A stretch of 64,000 nucleotides of DNA, taken from NCBI RefSeq assembly GCF_024198255.1, contig NZ_JAJVKW010000015.1:186001-250000 (forward strand), written 5' to 3'. The stretch is from Myxococcus guangdongensis. Lineage in GTDB: Bacteria; Myxococcota; Myxococcia; Myxococcales; Myxococcaceae. The position numbers and the translations under genes are program-made. The notes beneath the pieces were generated by a model. The model ran no database searches. It saw nothing but the letters and a program-made list of their open reading frames with translations, and had not been told where the DNA came from. Shown here one piece after another: positions 34,324 through 42,469 of this stretch (within the stretch, counting starts at the first letter, position 1; every line of letters begins with the position of its first letter).

Positions 34324-35238
34324 ATGCCAGAAGGGAACATCATCCACCGGGTGGCGCGGGTCCATGGCCGATGGCTGTCGGGCCGGCGCTTCACGGCGGA
34401 CTCCCCGCAGGGGCGCTTCGGCGACGGGGCGCGCGTGCTGTCCGGGCGGGTGCTCCAGGCGGTGGAGGCGCACGGCAAGCACCTCTTCTATCGCTTCGAG
34501 GGCGAGGTGCGGCTGCACGTGCACCTGGGGTTGTTCGGGAACATCCGCCACTTCCGGAGCGACGCGCCGGCGCCGTCCCCCGCCTGTCGGCTGCGGCTGT
34601 CCTCGCCCCACGCCACGCTGCACCTGTCCGGACCGCAGGCCTGTGAGCTGTTGACGGCGAAGGACGAGGCGACGCTGCGCGCGAAGCTCGGAGAGGACCC
34701 GCTGCGCCCGGAGTCCTCGCCCGAGCGGGCGCGCGAGAAGCTGTGTCGGGGCCGGATGCCGCTGGCGCTCGCGCTGCTGGACCAGGAGCGGCTGTCCGGC
34801 GTGGGCAACATCCTCCGGGCGGAGGCGCTGTTCCTGGCGAGGCTCCCGCCGTTGCTGCCGGCGGGAGTGTTGAGCGAGGCGGACTTCGCGCGGCTGTGGG
34901 ATGTGCTCCAGCGGCTCTTGTTGGACGCGTCGCGGGACGGGCACATCGTCACGCCGGGGGCGCCGCCGGTGCCGGAGGGTGTGGCGGGGCGCAAGCGCGC
35001 GGAGCGCTTCTGTGTGTATGGCCGCGAGGGACAGCCCTGTCCTCGCTGTGGCGCGAAGGTGCGACGACGGGAGCTGGCGGCACGCGGGTTGTTCTTCTGC
35101 GCGGAGTGCCAGGGTGTCGACGCGGTGCCTCGGCCTCGGGTCGCGAAGAAGAAGAAGGCCCGTGTTGTCCAGGTGAAGCGACGCGACTCGCGGCGCGGCG
35201 CGGTGAAGGGACGGAGAGCCCGCTCGACGGCCCGGTGA
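34324..35238 (+). CDS. Fpg/Nei-family DNA glycosylase / AP lyase
   Basis: 304 residues from ATG 34324; the longer open frame reads through the cysE region in an unrelated frame. The catalytic N-terminus is MPEGNIIHR (Pro2 nucleophile, Glu3), the variant with a His at position 8 seen in endonuclease VIII-like Nei2 proteins. Later come the H2TH region LLDQERLSGVGNILRAEALF and the zinc finger CPRCGAKVRRRELAARGLFFC, given here as two CxxC pairs. It excises oxidised bases and nicks the AP site. A basic C-terminal tail of about 45 residues (KKKKARVVQVKRRD onward) exceeds the usual length and probably adds non-specific DNA binding. Confidence 0.9.
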   Translation: MPEGNIIHRVARVHGRWLSGRRFTADSPQGRFGDGARVLSGRVLQAVEAHGKHLFYRFEGEVRLHVHLGLFGNIRHFRSDAPAPSPACRLRLSSPHATLHLSGPQACELLTAKDEATLRAKLGEDPLRPESSPERAREKLCRGRMPLALALLDQERLSGVGNILRAEALFLARLPPLLPAGVLSEADFARLWDVLQRLLLDASRDGHIVTPGAPPVPEGVAGRKRAERFCVYGREGQPCPRCGAKVRRRELAARGLFFCAECQGVDAVPRPRVAKKKKARVVQVKRRDSRRGAVKGRRARSTAR

Positions 35239-35329
35239 GGTGCCGCGCAATTTCTGCGCAACGATGGAGAGTGTGCAAGCGGGGACGGTGATGCTTGCCC
35301 ACCGTGGCTGGCGGCGTGACGATGACGGC

Positions 35330-36976
35330 ATGAGCCCACTGCCTCCCTCGTATGTGCATGGCACCAGTTCCACCCCGCTGCTCGGAGAGACCCTCGGGCA
35401 GAACCTGCGGCGGACGGTGGAGCGGAACCCGGAGGGCGAGGCGCTCGTGGTCGTCTCCCAGGGTTACAGGGCGACGTACCGTGAGCTGTGGGACACGACG
35501 ACGCAGGTGGCGAAGGGCCTGTTGGCCATGGGCGTGGAGAAGGGGGACCGGGTGGGGCTCTGGTCTCCCAATCGCTTCGAGTGGGTGGTGACGCAGTACG
35601 CGACGGCCCGCATCGGCGCCATCCTGGTCAACCTGAACCCGGCCTATCGCACGGCGGAGCTGGAGTACTCGCTCAACCAGTCCGGCACCAGCGTGCTCTT
35701 GCTGTCCAAGGGCTTCCGTCAGACGGACTACAAGTCGATGCTGGAGGAGGTGCGTCCGCGCTGTCCCGAGCTGCGCGTGGCGCTGGTGCTGGACGAGGAC
35801 TGGGAGCTGCTCCTGTCCAACGCGAAGCACGTGAGCGGGCACACGCTGGAGGCGCGCGAGGCGTCGCTCCAGTTCGATGACCCCATCAACATCCAGTACA
35901 CGTCCGGGACGACGGGCTTCCCCAAGGGCGCCACGCTGTCGCACCACAACGTGCTCAACAACGGGTACTTCATCGGCGAGGCGCTGAAGTACGGCCCCGC
36001 GGACAGGGTCTGCATCCCCGTGCCGTTCTACCACTGCTTCGGCATGGTGATTGGCAACCTGGCCTGCACGTCGCACGGCTCCACCATGGTGATTCCGGGC
36101 GAGGCCTTCGAGCCGCTGGCGGTGATGCAGGCGGTGCAGGCGGAGAGGTGCACGTCGCTGTACGGCGTGCCGACCATGTTCATCGCGGAGCTGGACCACC
36201 CGCGCTTCGGTGAGTTCGACTTCTCCACGCTGCGCACCGGTGTCATGGCGGGCTCGCCGTGTCCGGTGGAGGTGATGAAGCAGGTGCAGTCGAGGATGAA
36301 CATGCGCGAGGTGACCATCTGCTACGGCATGACGGAGACGTCACCGGTGTCCACGCAGAGCTCGCTGGATGACCCGCTGGACAAGCGCGTGTCCACGGTG
36401 GGGCGCGTGCATCCGCACCTGGAGGTGAAGGTCGTCCACACGGAGACGGGCGAGGTGGTGCCACGCGGGACGGCGGGGGAGCTGTGCACGCGCGGGTACA
36501 GCGTGATGCTGGGGTACTGGGCGAACGAGGAGGCCTCGGCGAAGGCGGTGGACCGTGCGGGATGGATGCACACGGGCGATTTGGCGACGATGGACGCGGA
36601 CGGGTACGTGCGCATCGTCGGCCGCATCAAGGACCTCATCATCCGGGGCGGGGAGAACATCTCGCCGCGCGAGGTGGAGGAGTTCCTGCACACGCACCCG
36701 GGCGTGAGCGAGGCGCAGGTCATCGGCGTGCCGAGCGTGAAGTACGGCGAGGAGGTGATGGCCTGGGTGAAGGCGAAGCCCGGCGTGTCGCTCACGACGG
36801 AGGAGCTGACGAAGCACTGCACCGGGCGCATCGCGAGCTTCAAGATTCCCCGCTACTGGAAGCTCGTGGACGCGTTCCCGATGACGGTGACGGGCAAGGT
36901 GCAGAAGTTCAGGATGCGCGAGGTCTCCGTCGCCGAGCTGGGGTTGCAGACGGCGGCGGACATCCAGACCGCCTGA
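35330..36976 (+). CDS. AMP-binding acyl-CoA synthetase (fatty-acyl-CoA ligase)
   Basis: 548 residues from ATG 35330. Adenylate-forming enzyme that activates a carboxylic acid with ATP and transfers it to CoA. Motifs: the P-loop YTSGTTGFPKGATLSHHN, the mid motif YGMTETSPVSTQSS, LATMDADGYVRIVGRIKDLI with IIRGGENISPREVEEFLH (hinge), and the catalytic lysine region MTVTGKVQKFRMRE. Length and sequence are those of medium/long-chain fatty acyl-CoA synthetases rather than acetyl-CoA synthetase. Alone in its transcription unit. The exact acid is not predictable. Confidence 0.93.
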   Translation: MSPLPPSYVHGTSSTPLLGETLGQNLRRTVERNPEGEALVVVSQGYRATYRELWDTTTQVAKGLLAMGVEKGDRVGLWSPNRFEWVVTQYATARIGAILVNLNPAYRTAELEYSLNQSGTSVLLLSKGFRQTDYKSMLEEVRPRCPELRVALVLDEDWELLLSNAKHVSGHTLEAREASLQFDDPINIQYTSGTTGFPKGATLSHHNVLNNGYFIGEALKYGPADRVCIPVPFYHCFGMVIGNLACTSHGSTMVIPGEAFEPLAVMQAVQAERCTSLYGVPTMFIAELDHPRFGEFDFSTLRTGVMAGSPCPVEVMKQVQSRMNMREVTICYGMTETSPVSTQSSLDDPLDKRVSTVGRVHPHLEVKVVHTETGEVVPRGTAGELCTRGYSVMLGYWANEEASAKAVDRAGWMHTGDLATMDADGYVRIVGRIKDLIIRGGENISPREVEEFLHTHPGVSEAQVIGVPSVKYGEEVMAWVKAKPGVSLTTEELTKHCTGRIASFKIPRYWKLVDAFPMTVTGKVQKFRMREVSVAELGLQTAADIQTA

Positions 36977-36983
36977 GCGGGCT

Positions 36984-37508
36984 TTACCGACGGCGGGACG
37001 AAGGCTTCGCCTTGCGCGCGGTGGAGGTCTTCTTCGCGGCGGGCTTCTTCGTCGCCGAGGGCTTTTGGGCGGGAGCCTTCTTCGCCGGAGTCTTGGTGGC
37101 CTTGCGTGGAGCGGCGGTCTTCTTCGCGGGCTCCGCTGGAGTCTTCTTCGCGGCCGCCTTCTTCTTCGGCGCCTTCTTCAGCGCGGCCCGGGTCGCCGCG
37201 TCGACGCCGCGGCGGGCCCAGGGCAGCAGCGCGTAGGCGTCATCGCTGGCGTCGGCGGGCGGCGTCCAGTAGCTCATCTCGATGCGCTGGCCCCCGCCCT
37301 CCCAGACGAAGGGGCGGCAGCCCGCGGCCTGGAACTCCGGTCGGGAGACTTCGTCCGTCTTCAAGTAGAGCTGACCGTCGCCGATGAGGCCGAACATCCG
37401 GCCGCCGAAGTACAGCCCCCAGCCGCCGAACATCCGCCGGGCCTGCACCGGGCCGAGCTTCTCCAACAACTCGACCGTGTACTCCACGAAGCTGTCCATT
37501 CGCGCCAT
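36984..37508 (-). CDS. TfoX N-terminal-domain protein with histone-H1-like basic tail
   Basis: 174 residues from ATG 37508; an ATG three codons later (37499) is equally possible. Residues 1-100 are a TfoX/Sxy N-terminal domain: YTVELLEKLGPVQARRMFGG, WGLYFGGRMFGLIGDGQLYLK split over strands, and CRPFVWEGGGQRIEMSYW. From about residue 105 the protein is a 70-residue Lys/Ala/Pro tail (KKAPKKKAAAKKTP, KKTAAPRKATKTPAKK and so on) like eukaryotic histone H1 tails and bacterial H1-like proteins. The tail should bind DNA or condense nucleoid. TfoX domains in other bacteria regulate competence, but here the job is unknown. No C-terminal TfoX helix-hairpin domain is present. Confidence 0.87.
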   Translation of the reverse strand: MARMDSFVEYTVELLEKLGPVQARRMFGGWGLYFGGRMFGLIGDGQLYLKTDEVSRPEFQAAGCRPFVWEGGGQRIEMSYWTPPADASDDAYALLPWARRGVDAATRAALKKAPKKKAAAKKTPAEPAKKTAAPRKATKTPAKKAPAQKPSATKKPAAKKTSTARKAKPSSRRR

Positions 37509-37584
37509 GCGCGTGGAGGTTTACCAACTTCTGGAACGGTGCGGTACAGGCGTGGCGTGACGATGAGGTGGAGGTCTTCTCCCG

Positions 37585-38331
37585 CTACGGGTGCGCGCCA
37601 GTCGCGGATGGCTCGGTCGTGGGAACTTCCCTGACCTGGATGCCGGTGTCGCCCAGGGAGCGGAGCACTTCCACGAAGCGCTCGCTCACGACGGTCATCG
37701 CGGGGTCCCAACGAAAGCGGAAGAGGTCCAGGGAAGACGAGTTCTCGGCGGGATCGAGCCACCAGTTCTTCGGCGCTACTACCAGACGTTCGACTCCGCA
37801 GACGGTGCATGGTGCCCCTGGAGGAGCAACGCCGCACTCCGGTGCGAAGCTGCCCCCGGACTGGAGCTCGAGCTCGAGCAGCGGTGGTACATCACGCGCT
37901 GCCGTCATGGCCGTCGGAATCGGAGTGATGCCGCGCAGCCCAGCGGCGAGCAATCGCTCGAAGCCCTCGGGCTGGGCGAAGAGACGCCAGGGCATGTCCA
38001 TCGCGACGGGGGGCGGGCGTCCTCGGACCTTTCCTACCAGTGGCCCCATTCCCATTCCCGAGCGGGGAGCAGCGCCTGCTGGGAGGAGCGGTAGGACGCG
38101 GTCCTGAAGGGGCGCGTACTCGTTCCAAGGGGCGAACCTTGCCTTCCGGTACTGCCGTTCTTCGGGCAGGCCGGACAAGTCGACGCTCGGGTAGTCGATT
38201 CCGAGCGCAGGCCCGGCATGACATTGAGGACACTCCGTCCCGGGTAATACCCACCGGCGCTTCGCGTTGAGACTCCAACGCCATCGCGTGTCACCCAGGT
38301 CGAAGATGGGGGCCAGGCTGAAGTAGCGCAT
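37585..38331 (-). CDS. SitI6-family double-CXXCG motif immunity protein
   Basis: 248 residues from ATG 38331, sharing one base with the toxin stop (TGATG). The family is the Myxococcus double-CXXCG paralogous family: the first Cys pair is in GTECPQCHAG, the second in APCTVCGVE, and the aromatic N-terminus MRYFSLAPIFD is characteristic. RWRWSLNAKRRWVLPG, PWRLFAQPEGFERLLAAGL and VVAPKNWWLDPAENSSS also fit. The protein is cytoplasmic and in M. xanthus protects the cell and its kin from the cognate SitA6 lipoprotein toxin. Pairing with a toxin gene immediately upstream matches known sitA-sitI loci. No sitB gene is seen. Confidence 0.88.
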   Translation of the reverse strand: MRYFSLAPIFDLGDTRWRWSLNAKRRWVLPGTECPQCHAGPALGIDYPSVDLSGLPEERQYRKARFAPWNEYAPLQDRVLPLLPAGAAPRSGMGMGPLVGKVRGRPPPVAMDMPWRLFAQPEGFERLLAAGLRGITPIPTAMTAARDVPPLLELELQSGGSFAPECGVAPPGAPCTVCGVERLVVAPKNWWLDPAENSSSLDLFRFRWDPAMTVVSERFVEVLRSLGDTGIQVREVPTTEPSATGAHP

Positions 38332-39071
38332 CAGTCCTCGGCGATTCGCATGTTGGCGGTGAGCTGCTGCCAGTACGTCATCGGCATCCCCACGAGACGA
38401 TAGCGCTGGACCATGAGCCCTCCAAAGTCGAAGAGCCGCTGCCGCACTTCCGCGGGCCTGGGCCCGCCCTCCAGGTTGGCCTCTCGCTCCACCTGCGTGA
38501 TGTACTGGAGCCAGTCCGCGTTCCACGGGGCACCATGCCCACCACCGTGGATCTCCTTGTGCCGCTTCACGTCGATGGTCAGGACGTACTCGTGGATGTT
38601 GATCTGGCGGGACGCGAAGTAGTCCGCGAATGCCCGGGGGAAGATGTGGTGCTTCTCTTTCGTGGCCTGCTCCCACTCCTTTCTCGCCTTCCGGAGGTCC
38701 TTCTGACTCGGTAGCTCCTCGGGGCGCTCCTTCCGGAAGACGAGCACGGGCTCGCGGCCCGGCAACACCTGGGCAGCGCCCCAGTACCGTTGTGGCGAGT
38801 TGCCCATGCCTGCCATCGGTGCGGCGGGGGCGCCTGTGCGGAATGCCACCGCAGCGGATGCGACGTCCTCGCACCGGTAGAGCCCACACGTGCCGTCTTC
38901 GCACGCGATGGTGACACATCCCTCATCCCCGTCGTCTTCCGCCGCCTCGCGGCAGTCCTCCGCGGATTCCTCCTCGAGCGACAGCTCGACAGTTTCCGCG
39001 TGGACGGCAGGTGCCGACGCACAGCTGGCAAGCAGGAGCAGCAGCGCAACCCACCACCCGCGCTTCGTCAT
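38331..39071 (-). CDS. SitA6-family polymorphic toxin lipoprotein
   Basis: 246 residues from ATG 39071; an in-frame ATG 6 codons upstream (39089) is the alternative. The signal peptide ends at a lipobox LLASC (Cys17), giving an outer-membrane-type lipoprotein. After an acidic, Cys-rich segment (EDCREAAEDDGDEGC) the C-terminal half is a HNH-like toxin domain with EKHHIFPRAFADYF, INIHEYVLTID, KRHKEIHGGGHGAPWNADW. In Myxococcus SitA lipoproteins move between kin by outer-membrane exchange and kill cells lacking the matching SitI. Nuclease activity is inferred from the His-rich motif. The cognate immunity gene overlaps its stop. Confidence 0.86.
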   Translation of the reverse strand: MTKRGWWVALLLLLASCASAPAVHAETVELSLEEESAEDCREAAEDDGDEGCVTIACEDGTCGLYRCEDVASAAVAFRTGAPAAPMAGMGNSPQRYWGAAQVLPGREPVLVFRKERPEELPSQKDLRKARKEWEQATKEKHHIFPRAFADYFASRQINIHEYVLTIDVKRHKEIHGGGHGAPWNADWLQYITQVEREANLEGGPRPAEVRQRLFDFGGLMVQRYRLVGMPMTYWQQLTANMRIAED

Positions 39072-39111
39072 GGATGTCCCCCCGGACATGGTGTTCTCCC
39101 AGCCTGGTTTC

Positions 39112-39900
39112 TTATCGGAAGGTCGCCACCAGCGGGTTGTGGTCGGACGTGTCGCCCACGTCGATGACCTCCGCGGAGACCAGTCGCTCCGCCATGCGTG
39201 GCGAGGCGAAGACATAGTCCGTGCGGTAGTCGATGGTGACGCCGCCCCGGTTGCGTCGCGCCGTCACCCAGCGCGTCGACGCGGCCCGCGTCGGCAGCGT
39301 GTCCACCCAGCCGTAGTCCTCGATGTCGTCGATGACGTCGAAGCGCGGTGGATGGCCGTACTTGTCCGTGCCCGCCCGTCGCAGCCGGTCCTCCAGGTCC
39401 ACCGGATACGGGTCCCTGCGCGACAGCGAGTTGAGGTCACCGACCAACAGATATTGCCCCTCGCGGAACCGGGACGCGTCCAGCAACGAGCGCAGATACC
39501 GCGCCTCCACGTAGCGCAGCTTCTCGTGGTGCGCGTCGAAGTGCGTGCCGAACAGCGTCACCGGGCCGTTGGCCTCCAGCTCGCACTCGACGATGCAGTG
39601 ACCCAGGAAGTGCCGGTCATTGTGGATGCGCAGCGAGCGCAGGGGAGGGCGGCTCACCACCGCGACGTGGTAGCACCGCCCGCTGGGCCTGGAGCGGGAC
39701 TGTCCCAACACCAGGTGCGCCTCGTCCTGCGGCACGTCCAGCGCCTCCGCCACCCGACGCAACCTCCCGCCGTCGTCCCAGCCCAGACACTCCTGGAGCA
39801 CCAGGACGTCCGGTGCGTTCCGGGCGAGGAAGGTGACGATGTCGTCGAACCGCTCCTCGCCTCCCTGCAACACGTTGAACGTCATCACCTTCAGCGGCAT
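39112..39900 (-). CDS. Endonuclease/exonuclease/phosphatase (EEP) family protein
   Basis: 262 residues from ATG 39900, no signal peptide. EEP motifs in order: MTFNVLQGGEERFDD, DVLVLQECLGWD (metal-binding Glu), CYHVAVVSRPP, VTLFGTHFDAHHE (catalytic His), LLVGDLNSLSRRDPYP (Asp/Asn), TIDYRTDYVFASP and TSDHNPLVATF (final Asp-His). All catalytic positions of the DNase I/exonuclease III fold are kept. The substrate may be a nucleic acid, a phosphodiester or a phospholipid head group; the family is too broad to say. The gene follows the LysR regulator by 45 bp on the same strand. Confidence 0.9.
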   Translation of the reverse strand: MPLKVMTFNVLQGGEERFDDIVTFLARNAPDVLVLQECLGWDDGGRLRRVAEALDVPQDEAHLVLGQSRSRPSGRCYHVAVVSRPPLRSLRIHNDRHFLGHCIVECELEANGPVTLFGTHFDAHHEKLRYVEARYLRSLLDASRFREGQYLLVGDLNSLSRRDPYPVDLEDRLRRAGTDKYGHPPRFDVIDDIEDYGWVDTLPTRAASTRWVTARRNRGGVTIDYRTDYVFASPRMAERLVSAEVIDVGDTSDHNPLVATFR

Positions 39901-39945
39901 GAAACTCCTCTCTCGCCCACATGGACGTGCTGGCCGGCTCGCAAG

Positions 39946-40890
39946 CTACCTCACCCGAGGGCCCGAGGCCGCTGCCGTGCGCTTGCCTCCTCCCCAGGGC
40001 TCGGGCATCGCTCGCACACTCTCCACGATGAACGACTTGAGCTCGCGCGCCGCCGCGGTGAGGTAGCCCTCGCCCCGATGCACGAGCGCCACCTGTCGCT
40101 TCAACCCACTCTTCGGCAGCGGCACCACGTCGAAGCCGCGAGACTCATGGTCCCGCGCCATCAGCTCCGGGATGAGCGCCACACCCAGGCCGCGCTCCAC
40201 CATGCGCCGCATCGCCTCCGCGTTGTCCGTCTCCAGCGCGAGCCTCGGCGTCACCCCGCGCGCCTCGCACTCCGCCTCCAGCGCCCGCGTCCCGCTCATG
40301 CTGGGGATGACCACCCACGTCTCCTCCACCACGTCCGCCAGTGCCAGCGGCCGGGTGCTCTTCGTGAGGCGATGTCCACGAGGCACCGCCAGCACCAGCA
40401 CCTCCTCCCACAACTTCTGCGCCACCAGGTCCGTGTGACGCACGGGTAACGACACGATGGCCAGGTCCAGGACGCCTCGGACCACGTTGTCCTCGAGGAC
40501 CGTGCTCATGCCCTCGCTGAGCCGGGGACGCACCTCGGGAAATCGCCGCGCGAAGGTCGGGATGATGTCCGGCAGCAGGTACGCGCCCACCGTGTGCAAC
40601 GTCCCGAGCGACACGGCGCCGCGAGGTGTTCCCGACAGTCGCTCCAGCTCGGACCTGCCCGCGGCCAGTGCATCCAGGGCGCGCCGGGCATGAGGCAGGA
40701 AGCGTTCGCCCGCGTCCGTGAGGACAGCGCCAGCGGGCGTGCGGACGAGCAGCCGGGTGCCCAGCTCCGCCTCGAGCGCCTGGAGCTGCCGGGACAGGCC
40801 GGACTGGGACAAGCCCAGGCCCTTGGCCGCCGGAGAGAGGCGCCCCTCTTGTGCCACTCGGAGAAAGGCCTGGAGCTGGTCTCGGGTCAT
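39946..40890 (-). CDS. LysR-family transcriptional regulator
   Basis: 314 residues from ATG 40890. The N-terminal winged HTH is typical: LQAFLRVAQEGRLSPAAKGLGL, LSQSGLSRQLQALEAELG and LVRTPAGAVLTDAGERFL. The co-inducer domain follows, with PRGAVSLGTLHTVGAYLLPD, GVLDLAIVSLPVRHTDLVAQ and VERGLGVALIPELMARDH. It is transcribed divergently from an MFS exporter with 61 bp between starts, the classic layout for LysR control of a neighbouring efflux gene. A T-N11-A dyad lies in that gap. The ligand is unknown. Confidence 0.94.
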   Translation of the reverse strand: MTRDQLQAFLRVAQEGRLSPAAKGLGLSQSGLSRQLQALEAELGTRLLVRTPAGAVLTDAGERFLPHARRALDALAAGRSELERLSGTPRGAVSLGTLHTVGAYLLPDIIPTFARRFPEVRPRLSEGMSTVLEDNVVRGVLDLAIVSLPVRHTDLVAQKLWEEVLVLAVPRGHRLTKSTRPLALADVVEETWVVIPSMSGTRALEAECEARGVTPRLALETDNAEAMRRMVERGLGVALIPELMARDHESRGFDVVPLPKSGLKRQVALVHRGEGYLTAAARELKSFIVESVRAMPEPWGGGKRTAAASGPRVR

Positions 40891-40920
40891 GCGGATTGCG
40901 CAAGAAGTCTATGCGGAAGT

Positions 40921-40933
40921 TGCGATTTTCGCA
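40921..40933. promoter_or_regulatory. LysR-type operator (T-N11-A dyad) between the regulator and MFS gene
   Basis: TGCGA (40921-40925) and TCGCA (40929-40933) form an exact dyad with a 3-base centre, matching the LysR T-N11-A rule. Flanking ATGCG (40911-40915) and CGCAT (40930-40934) could make a second, overlapping half-site set. Placed 30 bases before the regulator start and 18 before the exporter start. Confidence 0.5.
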
Positions 40934-40951
40934 TGGCCAGCCCCCGGTTAC

Positions 40952-42325
40952 ATGTTCGGAATGGATGGAAGCGGTGTGTCGGTAGAGCCGGTGTCCTCCG
41001 CTCGGCCCGGCGTGGCGAGGCGGACGGCGACCGGAGCGGTGCTGCTGGCCCTGGTGGTCAGTGCCTTCGAGGGCACGGTGGTGACCAGCGCCATGCCCAC
41101 CATCACCCGCGAGCTGGGCGGCCAGCACCTCTACTCGTGGGTGTTCTCCGCGTTCCTCTTCGCCTCCACCGTCGGCGTGCTCATCTCCGGCAAGCTGGCG
41201 GACCGGCTCGGCCGCAAGCCCGTCTTCTTCGCCGGCATGGGGTTGTTCCTCGTCGGCTCCGCGCTGTGCGGGCTCGCCGACTCCGTGCACGCGCTCATCG
41301 CCTTCCGGGTGCTGCAGGGGCTCGGAGCCGGTGCGCTGCAGCCCACCACGCTCACCATCAGCGCGGACCTCTACACGCTGCGCGAGCGCGCCGCCGTGCA
41401 GGGCCTGTTCACCGGCGCGTGGGGCGCGGGCAACGCGGTGGGCCCGCTCATCGGCGGCTGGCTGGTGATGCACGCGTCGTGGCGGTGGGTGTTCCTGGTG
41501 AACGTCCCGGTGGGGCTGTTCGCCGCGCTGCTCCTGTATCTCTCCTATCGAGACCCGCCGCGCCGCACGGACGTGAAGCTGGACCGCTGGGGGCCCGTGC
41601 TCGCGGGCACCTCCGCCGCGATGCTCCTGTTCTCGCTGGAGCCAGGGCACGCGGAGCTGCGCTGGCTGTGCCTCCTGGGCGCGGTGGTGCTGGGCGCGGG
41701 GCTGGTGTTCCAGCAGCGCAAATCCCCCGCGCCCCTCCTGCCGATGGAGCTGGTGAAGGACCGCACCGTGCTCAGCGGCGTCGCGGGAGGCATCGCCGGC
41801 GGCGCGCTGCTCTACAGCATGGCCGCGTGGGTGCCGCTGTGGATGACGGAGCAGGGCGGACAGACACCCATCGTCGCCGGACTGACGCTGCTGCCCATGT
41901 TGTTGGGGTGGTCCGTGGGGTCGACCTTCGGCGTGAAATTGCTGGTGCGCGGAGGCATGCGACTGAGCGCGGGCGTGGGCTTCGCGGTGGCGGCGACGGG
42001 GGCGGGCCTCCTCGCGCTGACGGCCGCGTATGGCTGGGGCACGTCCGCGGCGCTGGTCTCGCTCGCGGTGCTGGGCATGGGGCTGGGCCCTGCGGCGAGC
42101 ACGTCGCTCATCGGCCCGCAGTCGCGAGCCCCGTGGCATCATCGGGGCATCGTCACCAGCAGCCTCTACGCGACGCGCCTGTTGGGTGGCTCGCTGACGG
42201 TGGCCGCGCTGGCGCTGGCCCGAGGCCACTTCGCCTTGCAGTTCGCCATCGCGGGCGCGCTCGCCGGTGTCGTCGCCCTGGGGCTCGCGGTGGCCGCTCC
42301 CGGAAAGTCCACGAGCGAGGCCTGA
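40952..42325 (+). CDS. MFS efflux transporter (DHA2-like)
   Basis: 457 residues from ATG 40952; ATG 40961 is also possible. Major facilitator with motif A in GKLADRLGRKPVFFAGMGLF, an antiporter-type motif C region LFTGAWGAGNAVGPLIGGWL, and 12-14 membrane helices such as AVLLALVVSAFEGTVVTSAM and ALLLYLSYRDPPRRTD at a loop edge. It resembles drug exporters of the DHA2 group driven by proton motive force. Control is probably by the divergent LysR protein through the dyad in the 61-bp gap. Substrate not predictable. Confidence 0.9.
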   Translation: MFGMDGSGVSVEPVSSARPGVARRTATGAVLLALVVSAFEGTVVTSAMPTITRELGGQHLYSWVFSAFLFASTVGVLISGKLADRLGRKPVFFAGMGLFLVGSALCGLADSVHALIAFRVLQGLGAGALQPTTLTISADLYTLRERAAVQGLFTGAWGAGNAVGPLIGGWLVMHASWRWVFLVNVPVGLFAALLLYLSYRDPPRRTDVKLDRWGPVLAGTSAAMLLFSLEPGHAELRWLCLLGAVVLGAGLVFQQRKSPAPLLPMELVKDRTVLSGVAGGIAGGALLYSMAAWVPLWMTEQGGQTPIVAGLTLLPMLLGWSVGSTFGVKLLVRGGMRLSAGVGFAVAATGAGLLALTAAYGWGTSAALVSLAVLGMGLGPAASTSLIGPQSRAPWHHRGIVTSSLYATRLLGGSLTVAALALARGHFALQFAIAGALAGVVALGLAVAAPGKSTSEA

Positions 42326-42368
42326 GCGCACGCGAAAGCTCAGGGCGGGTGTGCCCTTCGCCCAGGCT

Positions 42369-42386
42369 CGCTCACGCGCGTGAGCG
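42369..42386. repeat. 18-bp perfect palindrome between convergent MFS and kinase genes
   Basis: CGCTCACGC followed by GCGTGAGCG (42369-42386) reads the same on both strands. In RNA it folds to a 7-bp stem with a GCGC loop. It lies after the MFS stop and after the kinase stop, so a bidirectional terminator or a protein-binding site are both possible. No T-run is present. Confidence 0.4.
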
Positions 42387-42469
42387 TCTCCTCGCGGCGC
42401 GGCGTCGTTGCTCGGCGCGTGCGCCCATTCAGAGCTCCCTTCTCGCCCTCGACGCGCGCGCCTCCGCGC

